From Ditylenchus dipsaci (lineage: Eukaryota > Nematoda > Chromadorea > Rhabditida > Anguinidae), in NCBI GenBank assembly GCA_004194705.1, contig SADC01000854.1:186001-250000 (forward strand): 64,000 bases of DNA, read 5' to 3'. Both the position numbers and the translations under genes were made by a program. The notes below the pieces were generated by a model, which was not told where the DNA came from, did not search any database, and saw nothing but the letters and a program-made list of their open reading frames with translations. Numbering within the stretch: the stretch's first letter is position 1; each line of letters begins with the position of its first letter. Positions 44,001-53,579 of this stretch are shown here, one piece after another.

Positions 44001-46167
44001 TTAACAACAAAGGATGACCACTTGGTTTGGTTGGTGCGTGGATTAACCAGTAGGGTTAAGGCTGAATTATCGAAAAACTGTTAAAATAACCGAAGTTCTT
44101 CACAAGACAAAAAAGATTAATTTGAAAATAATTTTGTGGAGCAATTGACCTGTGGACCAATTGACCGCACGCCAAAATTACAGCTAAAATAGTTTGGACC
44201 AGAAAAAGCCGATTTGCAGCAAAAAAAAGTCTTTTTGCAGCGAAAAAAATAATTTTTGCAGCAAAAAAAAGCTTTGTCCATCCAAGCTGGCTTTTCGATG
44301 TGATTCAAGACCTATATAAAAATCTTCGCCATGGTCGCTTTAGTGTGTGAAATTTCAATATTGTCGGCGGACAGTGAGAAAAATGATGAGGACAGGCATC
44401 TAGAAAGTACGAATAAGTGCTTACTCCCCCCAGTGCTTTTTTAAATTTTTTAAACCGATGTATCAGCAAACTTTAAGTGCCACTTCGGAATTTTTTTCTT
44501 TGTTTGTTGCGTAAATTGCGATAGTATTTTTCGCTATACTAATTATATTGTAGGGAAAAACCGGTGTAATTAATCCATAAGTGGTTGTCGAAAATTTCGC
44601 GAGTTTGAATTTCAATTATTCTATAGTGTGAAAAATGGCTAAAACCAAAGGGAAAATATTTTCTAGATGCCTGTCCTCATCATTTTTCTAACTGTCCGCT
44701 GACAATATTGAAATTTTACACACTAAACCGACCACGCAGAATATTTTTTACATAGGTCTTGAAATCACATCGGGAAGACAGCTTGAGTGGTTCCCTTGTG
44801 AGAGAGAAACTGTTTTTTACATTTTGTAGAGGACCTTCTAAAAAGTGCGAATGGGCGAGAAAAAATTGTCTGGGTATGAGTATAAAATTTTCGTAGACGG
44901 CATGCAAAGTTGCTAAGTCAGCCGCCTCAGTTCTTACTGTTATTGTTTTTGGGCTCCATCTTACAAAAAGTTATAAGTGAATGCTTTTATGAAATACACA
45001 TTTTGTAGAGAACATTGCGGCCTACAAAATGAGTGTAAACATGTATAATAAGTTTGTTCTAAAGAAAGATCAAATCCAAAATAGTGCCAGGGGTGAAAAA
45101 AATCATTCAAACATCCCAGTGCTTTGAACGTCAAAGTTTGAAGCCTTGAATCGGGTGGGTGTTCTTTTCACCTCTGGCTACTGATTTTGATTTTATCTGC
45201 TTTTAGAACAAACTTTTTATTATGCATCTTTATACTTATTTTGTAGGCCGTAATGTCCTCTAAAAAATTGTACAGTCGAACCTCTTTATAGTGACACCCC
45301 GATATAGTGACACCCTTGATATAGTGACACCCCGGGCCCGATTTGGTTGGCCGACAAAGAAACTAAAATGGATGTAGTGACACCTCGATATAGTGACACC
45401 TGGATAAAGTGGCACCTAGGGGTCGGTCCCAGGGGTGTCACTATAAAGAGGTTCGACTGTATTTCACAAAAGCATTAACTTATAACTTTTTGTAAGATGG
45501 AGCCCAAAAAAAGTTGCATGCCGTCTACGAAAATTTTTACTCATACATGGCCAATTTTTTTCGTCATGCATGTCTGAAAAAACAGCTCGAGAGGCTCCCT
45601 TGTAAGTAATGTGTCAACGTTCTGGTTCATAGAATAGCTGTATGGTGTAATTATTAGCATTAAATCTGAAATAAACGATGCTAGATGGTGGCCCTAAGAA
45701 CAAGAAAATGAATCAGTGGTATAGTTCAGGCAAAAGAGATAAATTGGTCAAATTTATTTTAAAACTGCAAAAATAACGTCAAACTCGTAATCGGCGATTT
45801 TGAACACAGAGGCTTGTGTCTATTAAACAGAATATGGAAATTTTGAATTAAAATAAAATGTTTCTTTTAGAAATTCTCTCTTGCTCAACTACTTTCACTG
45901 AAAACCATTGTTGATGACAAGATTCAGAAAAAATCTGAAGAGACGGAAAATTTGGAAGACAATTGCACCCCAAAAAACGTTCATACTCAGGCCGGCCAAG
46001 TTTCAGTTGAACTAGAGAAAAAAGTCCCTCTGGTTTCTGATCTGCCTGAATTATGTATGCAGATCAATCAGGAAGGAATACCAACGAAGGAATCTAAAAA
46101 GAAAATGACGTTATTGGTAACGAAGAGGCTGATAACACTATTTCAAGCAATTAGTAATAACCTGTAA
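41040..46167 (+). CDS. Unidentified basic Ser/Thr/Lys-rich protein, 5' end uncertain
   Basis: The family is not recognised. Exons: about 41045-41095 (VFDESQPPEQSS), 41173-41214 (KRTFGFDLRDRTQ), 41259-41283 (VAQYEASK), 41338-41527 (ADISSSSNQSATNSNTSIFG, LTGGILKSANKQMRMRQTER, VHFKTESRT), 41583-41792 (EKSPMVKSATPKRQAILTPK, TPCKTSDPLKRKRPVSTPK, IDQYFADLSNSHIN) and 45871-46167 (KFSLAQLLSLKTIVDDKIQK, LPELCMQINQEGIPTKESKK, stop). Splice sites GT-AG and mostly compatible phases join them. The TP/SP sites and basic runs suggest a nuclear, cell-cycle-regulated protein; that is inference only. The last intron (41793-45870) is 4 kb and filled with three transposable elements. Frame joins at 41095 and 41527 need one-base corrections. 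Confidence 0.5.
41847..42279. repeat. Long pogo-like MITE, word CGATACAGTGGCCCC
   Basis: TA-flanked. The left end is CAGTCAAACCTCGATACAGT and the right end ACTGTATCGAGGTTTGACTG. It is a near-perfect palindrome centred near 42062, with the central hairpin word GGGCCACTATATCGAGG. The core (GTTCGTTCCCACCTAGGGTC, GACAGTCTGGTCGCAAATAT) is shared with 38338 and 55113. It lies in the intron of the preceding gene. Confidence 0.82.
42740..44278. mobile_element. Word-end element, 1.5 kb, words TTTTTTTTGCTGCAAATCGG and GGTCAATTGGTCCAC
   Basis: It starts GACAAAGCTTTTTTTTGC and ends GCAAAAAAAAGCTTTGTC. The flanking 11-base direct repeat is CATCCAAGCTG (42729-42739 and 44279-44289). Two successive word arrays occur at each end: TTTTTTTTGCTGCAAATCGGC, then ACGGTCAATTGGTCC (42880-42965; short inverse at 44140-44166). 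Inside are two copies of the AAGTGGTCGTCCACTTGG foldback (43080-43400, 43560-44050). No transposase seen. Confidence 0.7.
44795..45615. repeat. Large foldback, about 820 bases, with nested MITE
   Basis: Left-arm blocks TTTTCGTAGACGGCATGCAA, TTGGGCTCCATCTTACAAAA and GCGGCCTACAAAATGAGTG are matched in reverse on the right by TTTTGTAGGCCGTAATGTCC, TTTTTGTAAGATGGAGCCC and TTGCATGCCGTCTACGAAAA. The centre is near 45130. The right arm is split by the MITE at 45271-45461. Confidence 0.75.
45271..45461. repeat. Short pogo-like MITE, word GATATAGTGACACC
   Basis: TA-flanked: CAGTCGAACCTCTTTATAGT on the left, ACTATAAAGAGGTTCGACTG on the right. The word TATAGTGACACC is repeated five times in the left half, and the core GGGGTCGGTCCCAGGGGTG is shared. 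The intact opposite arm of the host foldback (44985-45010) shows one TA at the matching position, the empty site. Confidence 0.85.
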
Positions 46168-46204
46168 ATTCAATGATCTAATATCTACCAATATTTTAAC
46201 CCTA

Positions 46205-46210
46205 ATAAAA
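46205..46210 (+). promoter_or_regulatory. Polyadenylation signal AATAAA
   Basis: CCCTAATAAAAGC about 40 bases after the stop codon of the preceding gene. Confidence 0.45.
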
Positions 46211-46384
46211 GCTATATATGCGGAATGGAAAGTTTTTGATAAATAAATGAGACCGAAAACATGGGTTTTCAAAAGTTTCAAAAATATCATGGCGTAGATG
46301 TAAAGCGCTAGTTATTAAAGTTTCTGTAAGTTGCAAGGTCGACTACCGCTGAATTTTTTAAATCCAACGTTTTTATATAAATAT

Positions 46385-46930
46385 GGCCCCTGCACCAGTG
46401 ATCTCATTTATCAGAAGCAGAAGAAGAAGTCAGAATGGAGATTCGAAAATTTGCAAAGTCAGAAAGCGCTGGATAGAAAAAGAATTCAAATCCAGTCTCA
46501 TTCAGTACTGTAAATCTCGGCACCGGGGGAACTTTAGGCACCTGTTTTTAGCAGTTATTAATATTACCCAGCCCGGTGCCGCGGATTATAAGGTATCTCA
46601 GACATCGGCACCGGGCTAGATATGAAAAATTAATCATTTAAACTTTTGTACATAGCGGCACCGGCCTGGTGCCGAGAAATTATAACGTAAAAATTCCTTG
46701 TAAATTTCTTCGGCACCAGACCGGTGCTAAAATGACTAATTTGTTAATTTCTAGCCCGGTGCCGATGTCTGAGATACCTAATAATCCATAGGTAATACTA
46801 ATAACTGCTAGAAACAGGGGCATGAAGTTTAGCCGGTGCCGAGATTTACAGCACTGGTCTCATTTCTGCGCTTTCTGACTATACAAATTTCTGAATTACC
46901 ATTCTGACTTTCATTCCGCCTTTATTAATG
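46385..46930. repeat. Foldback with word CGGCACCGGGCTAG
   Basis: The arms AATGGAGATTCGAAAATTTG, AGTCAGAAAGCGCTGG and CTGTAAATCTCGGCACCGGG are matched in reverse by CGGTGCCGAGATTTACAGCA, GCGCTTTCTGACT and AATTACCATTCTGACTTTC. GGCACCGG words occur six times in alternating orientation through the centre. Open frames across it are by-products of the repeat. Confidence 0.65.
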
Positions 46931-46934
46931 AACA

Positions 46935-47485
46935 TACTGCCCTCGATCCAAAAACGCGAAGAATCCGAAAAACATTTTATAGAACCGTTTGTCTTCGGTT
47001 TTTGACTCAAGTTTTTTGAATTGAGTAAAAAACTTCACTTAAAATTATCAAAATTAGCGATTTTTGATAATTAAAACCAGTGTCTTTTCTTCATTTCTTT
47101 TCGATTTGTTGTAATTTTATTACTGAAGCAACAGGCACAAACAACAAGAGATATCAGCTTTTTTTTCTTTGCAAAATCTACCTAGCGACAAAACTTGTAT
47201 TTTTCGTGTTTTTGTCTCTTCTAGAGGCAAACTTTGACAACTGTTATGCCAACTGGTACAAACTGGTATGCCCGTTTGACACATCATTTTTATTTTTTCA
47301 ACACAAACACAACACAAAAATTCACAATAATAAAATTTTATTAACCTCTTTTCTGAGATAGAAACCCTAGGGCGTACATTATAGAAAAGAGATATCAGCT
47401 ACTTATTTTGGAGCTTCTTTTTAGTCGTAAAAAAATCACTAATAGATTATCGAGAGCTCTAGCAATTGCAGAAAAACGTCCGTCT
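46935..47485. other. Gene-free AT-rich stretch
   Basis: No gene or clear element. An inverted pair ACTCAAGTTTTTTGAATTGAG lies at 47005-47025. Confidence 0.35.
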
Positions 47486-47592
47486 GCAGTCAAACCTTGG
47501 TTATCCGCCACCCCACTTAACCGGCACCGTCGTTTAACCGCCACCCTAAGGCCGGTCCCTTGGGGTGGCGGTTAAACGATGTTCGACTGTAT
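47486..47592. repeat. Short pogo-like MITE, word TAACCGCCACC
   Basis: CAGTCAAACCTTGGTTATCC on the left, GGTTAAACGATGTTCGACTG on the right; core GGCCGGTCCCTTGGGGTGG. The right flank is TA, the left flank has mutated to TG. Confidence 0.7.
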
Positions 47593-47599
47593 TTGAATT

Positions 47600-48210
47600 T
47601 AGAGAGAGTCTATTGGCGATGAAGTTTCTATTACAGAAAATATAATATTAAAAAAAGTTAGGCAATTTTAAATGTAGCTTCGTAGAAACACGTCCAAATA
47701 GCCGAAATGACGAAGAAAAAGATCAAGACAAAAGAATTAAATTGGTACCTGCAATAACTAGTTGGTAATTAGTAATAAATACCAAAAGTTGATTACCAAT
47801 CAGCGAAAAACATCCAGTAGGCTTCCATTATCGATTCTAAGGAACTTTGAGTTTCCATAAAGCTTGAGTTCGATAATCAATACAAACACAAATATAATAA
47901 AAATAAAAGGCAAGAAAATTAAAGAAATGATGCTCAAGGTTGTCTGTCTCTCAATCCCAATTTGCTTTCTTTTTTGTGTTCATTTCAGAGCAGTAGCTTG
48001 ACATACATTGATGGTTGCAAAAATCACAATCTCAAGAGACAAAAACAGAGACTTGTATTTTGACAAAACAATTTATAGGATACAATAAACTATACCGTGA
48101 TCTCTGAATTTAACCGAGGGCTGCCAACTACTTTATTTGAGACCCTATATCTTTAGAACGTTTAAAATTTTATGTCAAAATCTTTATTTTTGACGCTCAA
48201 ATAAAAAAAG
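47600..48210. other. Gene-free AT-rich stretch
   Basis: No gene or element could be supported. Confidence 0.35.
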
Positions 48211-48213
48211 CAA

Positions 48214-48314
48214 TACAGTCGATGCTGGATCTAAGGAACCTCTATATAACGGACGCTCTGTATAACGAATAAAAAATCGGTCCCTACGTGTCCGTTGAAT
48301 CCAGCGTCAACTGC
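48214..48314. repeat. Short pogo-like MITE, word TATAACGGACAC
   Basis: TA then CAGTCGATGCTGGATCTAAG on the left and GAATCCAGCGTCAACTG on the right; core ATCGGTCCCTACGTGTCCG. It is the most diverged member of the set. Confidence 0.6.
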
Positions 48315-48627
48315 ACTTCATGACAATAATGACCAAATTGTACTTTTTTTTTGCAAAATATATGTTATTTTAAAATTTAGAGTTGGCAGCCCTGATTTAA
48401 AAATTATAATGCAGGAGTCTTCACGGTAGACATACGTCAAAATACGTTTGGTTAATAAAGTATTATAATTTTTAGAGAGGCTAAAACGGAATAGGTCAAT
48501 ATTTTGGGAAGTATACTATAGAATAGATCCAAAACTTTCATTTAACCATCAACCATTTTTCATACATTTTTATTCACCGAGCAAATAACAAATCAAGAAA
48601 ACAAATATTTTTTACATCTTTATATTA

Positions 48628-49285
48628 TTATCTGGTACCAGGTGGTCCTCCGCTTTCTCCGCGTCCTCCTCGGCCACCACCACCTCTTCCACCGCCACCT
48701 CTTCCACCACCACCATTTTCTCCGCGCCCTCCGCCACCACCGCCTGCTTGTTGACCTCCTCCCCAACCTCCAGCTTGTTGGCCTTCCTCTTGGCCTCCCC
48801 ATCCACCACTACCTCTACCACTACCTCCGCCGCCCTGCTGGCCTCCCCAACCACCTTGTTGACCACCACCGCCCTGTTGACCACCTCGACCACCCCCACG
48901 CCTCCTGAGCCATCTTCCTCATCGTTGTCGAATCCACCACCTCTGCCGCCTCCTCGACCACCTCCACCTTGCTGAGAACCGCCCCATTGACCTCCTCCCT
49001 GTTGACCTCCCCACCCACCTTGTTGACCACCTAAATTTATTCTGATAAGAAAATTTACAGGTGTCGGATATGAAAAAAGACACTCACCTTGTCCACCACC
49101 AAATCCACCGTCTCCCCAGCCTCTGCCTCCCATGCCACCTCTCCAGCCCCATCGCCTCTCCAACCTCCACCATGATGATGCCTCATCCACGGAGGTCTTC
49201 CACCCCAAAATGGATCACCCCATTGAGCAATGGCAATTAGAAACGTTAACTGAAGAATCAAGCCGAATAATAATAACTTAGTCAT
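48628..49285 (-). CDS. Secreted Gly/Gln/Trp-rich protein 1
   Basis: Two exons on the minus strand, 49285-49088 and 49030-48628 (GTGAGT donor, TTTAG acceptor, phase 1). It starts MTKLLLFGLILQLTFLIAIA, a clear signal peptide cleaved before QWGDPFWGGRPPWM. The mature chain is a run of GGQQGGWGGQQGG blocks with an acidic break FDNDEEDGSGG and a C-terminal GGGRGGRGESGGPPGTR. The frame has to be corrected twice in G runs (about 49140-49165 and 48900). Such extracellular glycine-rich proteins occur in cuticle, eggshell or adhesive secretions; the exact role is unknown. A paralogue lies at 56218-56735 on the same strand. Confidence 0.7.
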
Positions 49286-49289
49286 GGCT

Positions 49290-50220
49290 TTATCCAGCTG
49301 AGTATAAGCACTACGAATAATACTGTTGTTTGTTATATATACAATATCTATGCGATAATATTGTTTAAAAAAGTCAGAGTTGAAATCTCAATAACAGCTA
49401 AGTTGACCAAGTTTTTCAGAAAAAAGTTTAATTACTATAGATGTTGACTAATTACTCGGGAAACTGATCAAAAACAAAAAGTAACTCCTACTCAATAACA
49501 TAAACGGCCGAAGAGCGAGTCTATTGATAGGAGAATAAAAAGAACCATGAGGCAATGTAGTTTAACAAACTCCTGTTCTTCCTTCAGAAGAAACGAACGC
49601 ATAAGATTGATAAACTAAAAGGGATACTAATGATTAATTGATGATTTCGCGGAAAAAAGAATCTTCTTTGTTTGCGTTCGATAGTTGAAAAAGCGGTCTA
49701 TTCGACAGTTTTTTTTGTTATTGTGGTCTGAATTGGAGTAACAGCGTTACAGCGTACCTCTGACTTTAAGATACAGACAAAAGTTTAAGGCGGCATGCTT
49801 GCTCCCAATTGAATAAATACTGCATTTCATATTCGCGGGTCACCAGAGATTTGAATTTTAAAATCCAATTCAACATCATTTTGAATGACTATGAAATATG
49901 AACAGCTATGGTAAAGTATGGAGCATGTTTTGTATATTATTTGAAAATACATATTTTTTCCTTGATGAGGGTATTATGGTTTTTAGACACCCATGATGAT
50001 ATCGACCTTAAAGGGGGGGGGGGACTCTTTTATATCCGGAAAGGTTTTGAACGGAAAGTTTGGAAATTTAAAATAATAATTGAAAATAATTGTCGTTTTT
50101 TGTCTTGATTTTTCATTTTATTTATTAAATTTTAAGCTATAAGACTTTTGTGATGTAATGACGTGCTCAATAGGCAAGGAAAAACTGACTTTCTAATAAA
50201 TGAACAGAAAAAATAAAAGA
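49290..50220. other. Upstream region of the Gly-rich gene
   Basis: No gene seen. A G tract at 50011-50022 precedes ACTCTTTTATATCCGG; a related G tract at 50227-50235 precedes CAAACTTTATATACGCATCG, which matches the arms of the foldback at 22865-23810. Confidence 0.4.
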
Positions 50221-50774
50221 TTGAATGGGGGGGGGCAAACTTTATATACGCATCGCCTTAGGTCACAGGCTCGACTACCACTGGCTGCAGACCTTATTTT
50301 TTCTGTTTTTTATTTACAAGTTTAGCATCAAATGTAGCCAAGATTCCGGGCTTTCATTTGAGCTATCATACAGATGAAAAGTTGGTATAAAGTTAGGTCT
50401 AAAATATAAAGAAACGTTGAACCATGTCCGATTCGATGAAATCCTCAATAGGACTATCTCAGAACTATTCGGTATTAATTTGGCGGTACGTGACAAAATC
50501 CTCCCGCGCCGAAATCCTCCCGCGGCCGAAATCCTCCCGGCCATAATCCTCCCGGCCGAAATCCTCCGGCCGAAATCCTCCCGGACGTAATCCTCCCGCA
50601 CCAAATTCCTCCCGCACTAAAATCCTCCCGTACCAAAATCTTCCCGCCCCAAAATATTTCCGCACTAAAAATCTCCCGCATCAAAATTCAATCCAAAATC
50701 CATAGTTTAAAACAAATCTTTTATTGAATCAAATTTCATAACAACAAAAAACATTTTCATAAACATAAACATTT

Positions 50775-50990
50775 ACGGGCGGCGGTAAATTGCGCCTCTA
50801 TAAAAATGCGCCTCTACAAATTGCGCCTCGGTAAATTGCGCCTCCGGTAAATTGCGCCTCCAAATTCGTTTTGAGAGGCTTTTTTTATTTTAAAAGAGAT
50901 TTATTTTGATCCTGTTGCAAATCAAAATGTTTCGAGGGCGACGGTTTATTCCCCGCGATAAATTCCCCCACGGTAAAGACATCTTGCAAC
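50775..50990. repeat. One-sided word array, GGTAAATTGCGCCTC, inside MULE-F
   Basis: Five copies of the word GCGCCTC(T/C)(A/G)(T/G)AAA-TT occur between 50778 and 50868, with a related GCGACGGTTTATTCCCCGCG at 50938. No inverted partner is visible nearby. Probably one arm of another, truncated element. Confidence 0.5.
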
Positions 50991-51204
50991 CTACCCATTT
51001 AGGGCTACAAAATGAATGTAAGATTTACAAATATCATTTACAAAACACACTGCACTATCGCCCACAAACTTCCCTCCTGTGAAATTAAAATAAGTGAGGT
51101 TCAGTGCGAAAAAGTTCGCAGCACCGACCGGGTCGTGAACCCACCCCACATGATCGGCATTTTATGGGAAGTCAACCCAAAGGATTTCAACCCGTTTTAA
51201 TGAC

Positions 51205-51585
51205 CGTAGGAACTGACAAGGATGTTGGAATAGTGTAATTTAGCAAGGATGTTGGAATAGTATAATTTAGCAAGGATGTTGGAAGAAGATAAAATTCAGA
51301 CAAGGATGTTGGAAAAAAATAAAAATTAGACAAGGGTGTTGGAAATTTAACAAGGATATTCGTAAGTGAGATCTTTTAGACAAGGATGTTGGAAGAAGAT
51401 AAAATTCAAACAAGGATCTTGGAAAAAAATGAAATTAGACAAGAATGTTTGGAAATCAGTCGTTTGCCATTGAAAAAACCAATCTCCTATTTCTTAAACA
51501 AAATTTATAACAAGGATGTTGGAATCGGACTAATGGCAACATAAATTAACATTAACAGACAATTCGAAGTTTACAAGGAAGTTGG
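51205..51585. repeat. Direct array of ACAAGGATGTTGGAA
   Basis: About ten copies of ACAAGGATGTTGGAA with spacers of 15-45 bases (often TAAAATTCAG or TAGTGTAATTTAG). All are in one orientation; no opposing arm found. Confidence 0.65.
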
Positions 51586-51604
51586 TAAGTTAGACTAGCA
51601 TTCC

Positions 51605-52041
51605 ATCCAAGATTTCTTTCATCATTTCTCTCCTTTTTTCATCCATCTGATCCATTTGTTGTTATTCGCTGTTATTCGCCACCCGAGTGTGCAGTCGTGC
51701 CTTGCAACCACCATCAGCCGGTTTGTACTTGTCGCATTGCCAATATTGCTTATCTCCGTCGGCTTGCTCAATTTGTGCTTGATGAAAAGGTACCCCATGT
51801 ATTCAGCTTTCTGATTTCCCTTCTGCGAATCCACGAGAGCTATGATAATCTAAAAGAAACGATAAGCTACGAATAAACAAAATCTAAGCTAATATACCGG
51901 TTCCACTGCGTTTGCCGGGAGCACTGCTTCTTGATCTTCGATGTCTTCGGCTACTTCGTCTTCGTTGAGTTGAAGGTCGTCGTCTGAGTAGTAACCTTCT
52001 TGCTCGAGCTGTTCCATGGCGGCTTCCACTTGACGATGCAT
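51605..52041 (-). CDS. FLYWCH zinc-finger protein of MULE-F (transposase N-terminal part)
   Basis: Exon 1 (52041 to about 51898) begins MHRQVEAAMEQLEQEGYYSD and continues with acidic NEDEVAEDIEDQEAVLPAN. After a short intron, exon 2 (about 51850 down) gives DSQKGNQKAEYMGYLFIKHK, then, after one frame correction near 51745, DGDKQYWQCDKYKPADGGCK followed by ARLHT. This is a textbook FLYWCH finger: F-x-K, W-x-C, then C-x-A-R and His. DQMDEKRREMMKEILDGM follows. FLYWCH fingers are fused to MULE transposases in invertebrate elements. The downstream catalytic part appears deleted. Confidence 0.65.
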
Positions 52042-53154
52042 TTAAAGCTCTAAAAAGAAAAAGATATGGATTGGAATAAGATACAACATGCAATGTTAAG
52101 AGCAATCAAAAATATGCGAGAGAAAGTCAACACAAATAAACAAAAAACATTTCAAATTTTTTAAAAATATCATTTTGATTTTAAATTTTAATTTTGATTT
52201 AAAATATGGATGTTAAATTAATTTTGATGCGGGAGGATTTTGGTGCGGGAGGATTACGTCCGGGAGGATTTCGGCCGGGAGGATTTCGGCCGGGAGGATT
52301 ATGGCCGGGAGGATTTCGGCCGCGGGAGGATTTCGGCGCGGAGGATTTTGTCCGTGACCGTTAATTTGGAAGTGACGTTTTTTTGTAACTTTAATTTTCA
52401 CACTCATTTGCAACCCTCCACTCAAAATGTAGCATAGCTTTTTGCCGTCATTTTCAGCATAGGATTGTATAAAATAATGTGGAATGAAAATCTCAAAAAA
52501 TCTCAGTTCCTAAACAACAACGAAATCCTACCCTCAATAGTACATATTTTTCCCCCGTCAAATCTTTGCTAGCTACCTTGCTTTTCTGAAGTGATGTTGG
52601 TGTGGGAAAATTTCTATCTGATTCTCCATGAAATTCTGAATCTAGAAAGTTACTAAACGCATTGAAAAATAAAAAATGAATAGAGGTTGAGGCTATATAA
52701 AGCTAAGTACGCATCATTTTGGCTAGTTTCCTTTATTTTAGTGGTCATTTGAAAAAAAAAATGGCCAAATTGCCCACTTAGTTGCCCACAAATTGCCCAC
52801 TCATGCCCACTGAGTTCAGCGTACATCATAGAAAGCTTATACCATGAAGTTTAGTTAGTAAAATGAACTATCAAGAGAAAAAAATGACAACTATTTTCAA
52901 TTACTGTTTCAAATTTTCAACTTTCCGTTCGAAACCTTTCCGGGCATGAAACAGTCCCCCCTTTAACTTGAAAAAAATCGTCGCCAGGACTCAAACCAAC
53001 CGTCTTTTCAGACCAATGTTTATGCGAAAAGTACGATATAAAAGTACGAAAAGTAAGAATCGAATTACTGAAAAATGCACCATAATTCGATAAAAAATGT
53101 CCCTTCATTTCAAATTGAATTTTTTTCTTAACCTTTACGTTTATTTTCAAAATT

Positions 53155-53360
53155 TTTTTTGACTATCATGTAGCCCAAGATCTCAGCTTTCTATCGCGCT
53201 ATCAAACTATACTGAATGGTTTTGAAAATGTGGAAATTCAGAGATTTGGAAAAATTAGAGAAAAACAAAGTTACTTCAAATCAAACCTCTAAATCTCGAT
53301 TATTCAATAAAGTTTGATAGCTCGTTAGAAGCTGAGATCCCGGGCTTCACGATAGTCAAA
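53155..53360. repeat. Foldback with ATGTAGCCCAAGATCTCAGC arms
   Basis: ACTATCATGTAGCCCAAGAT and TCTATCGCGCTATCAAACTA on the left; the inverse AGTTTGATAGCTCGTTAGAA and GATCCCGGGCTTCACGATAG on the right. The same arm motif occurs in at least eight other foldbacks of the window. Confidence 0.65.
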
Positions 53361-53579
53361 AAATTTAAAAATTAGATATTCAAAAAATTATATCGAAAAA
53401 ACTATAATACCCTCATCAAGGAAAAAATCAATGTTTTAAATAATATAAAAAAACATTCCCGTAAAAAAAACATTGGCCGTACTTAACCATAATTGGTCAT
53501 AGGGGCTATGGACAGACTTTACAAAAAAAAATTCCCACAAATGTGCGAGAAAGTTAAAGATTTGGGGTTTTATAAATGG

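Larger units (their letters stand above)
50483..52360 (-). mobile_element. MULE-F: 1.9-kb FLYWCH element, word GGAGGATTTCGGCCG
   Basis: The left array (50495-50690) repeats CGAAATCCTCCCGGC. The right array (52228-52345) repeats the inverse GGAGGATTTCGGCCGG. The ends are GCGGTACGTGACAAAATCC and GGATTTTGTCCGTGACCG. The target duplication TTAATTTG is perfect (50475-50482 and 52361-52368). The interior holds an acidic-plus-FLYWCH gene on the minus strand, a GGTAAATTGCGCCTC array (50775-50870) and a CAAGGATGTTGGAA array (51205-51580). A MULE catalytic domain was not found. Confidence 0.82.

Noticed and set aside
46331..46619. Frame with RSRRRSQNGDSKICKVRKRW
   Set aside because: It runs along the arm of the GGCACCGG foldback and ends in its word array.
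50465..50684. Frames with GREDFGREDYGRED (also at 52240-52437) and PGGELSRR / CPGREAN (57550-57800, 58926-59199)
   Set aside because: Translations of word arrays whose length is a multiple of three; orientation-mirrored copies make similar frames at the opposite end of each element.
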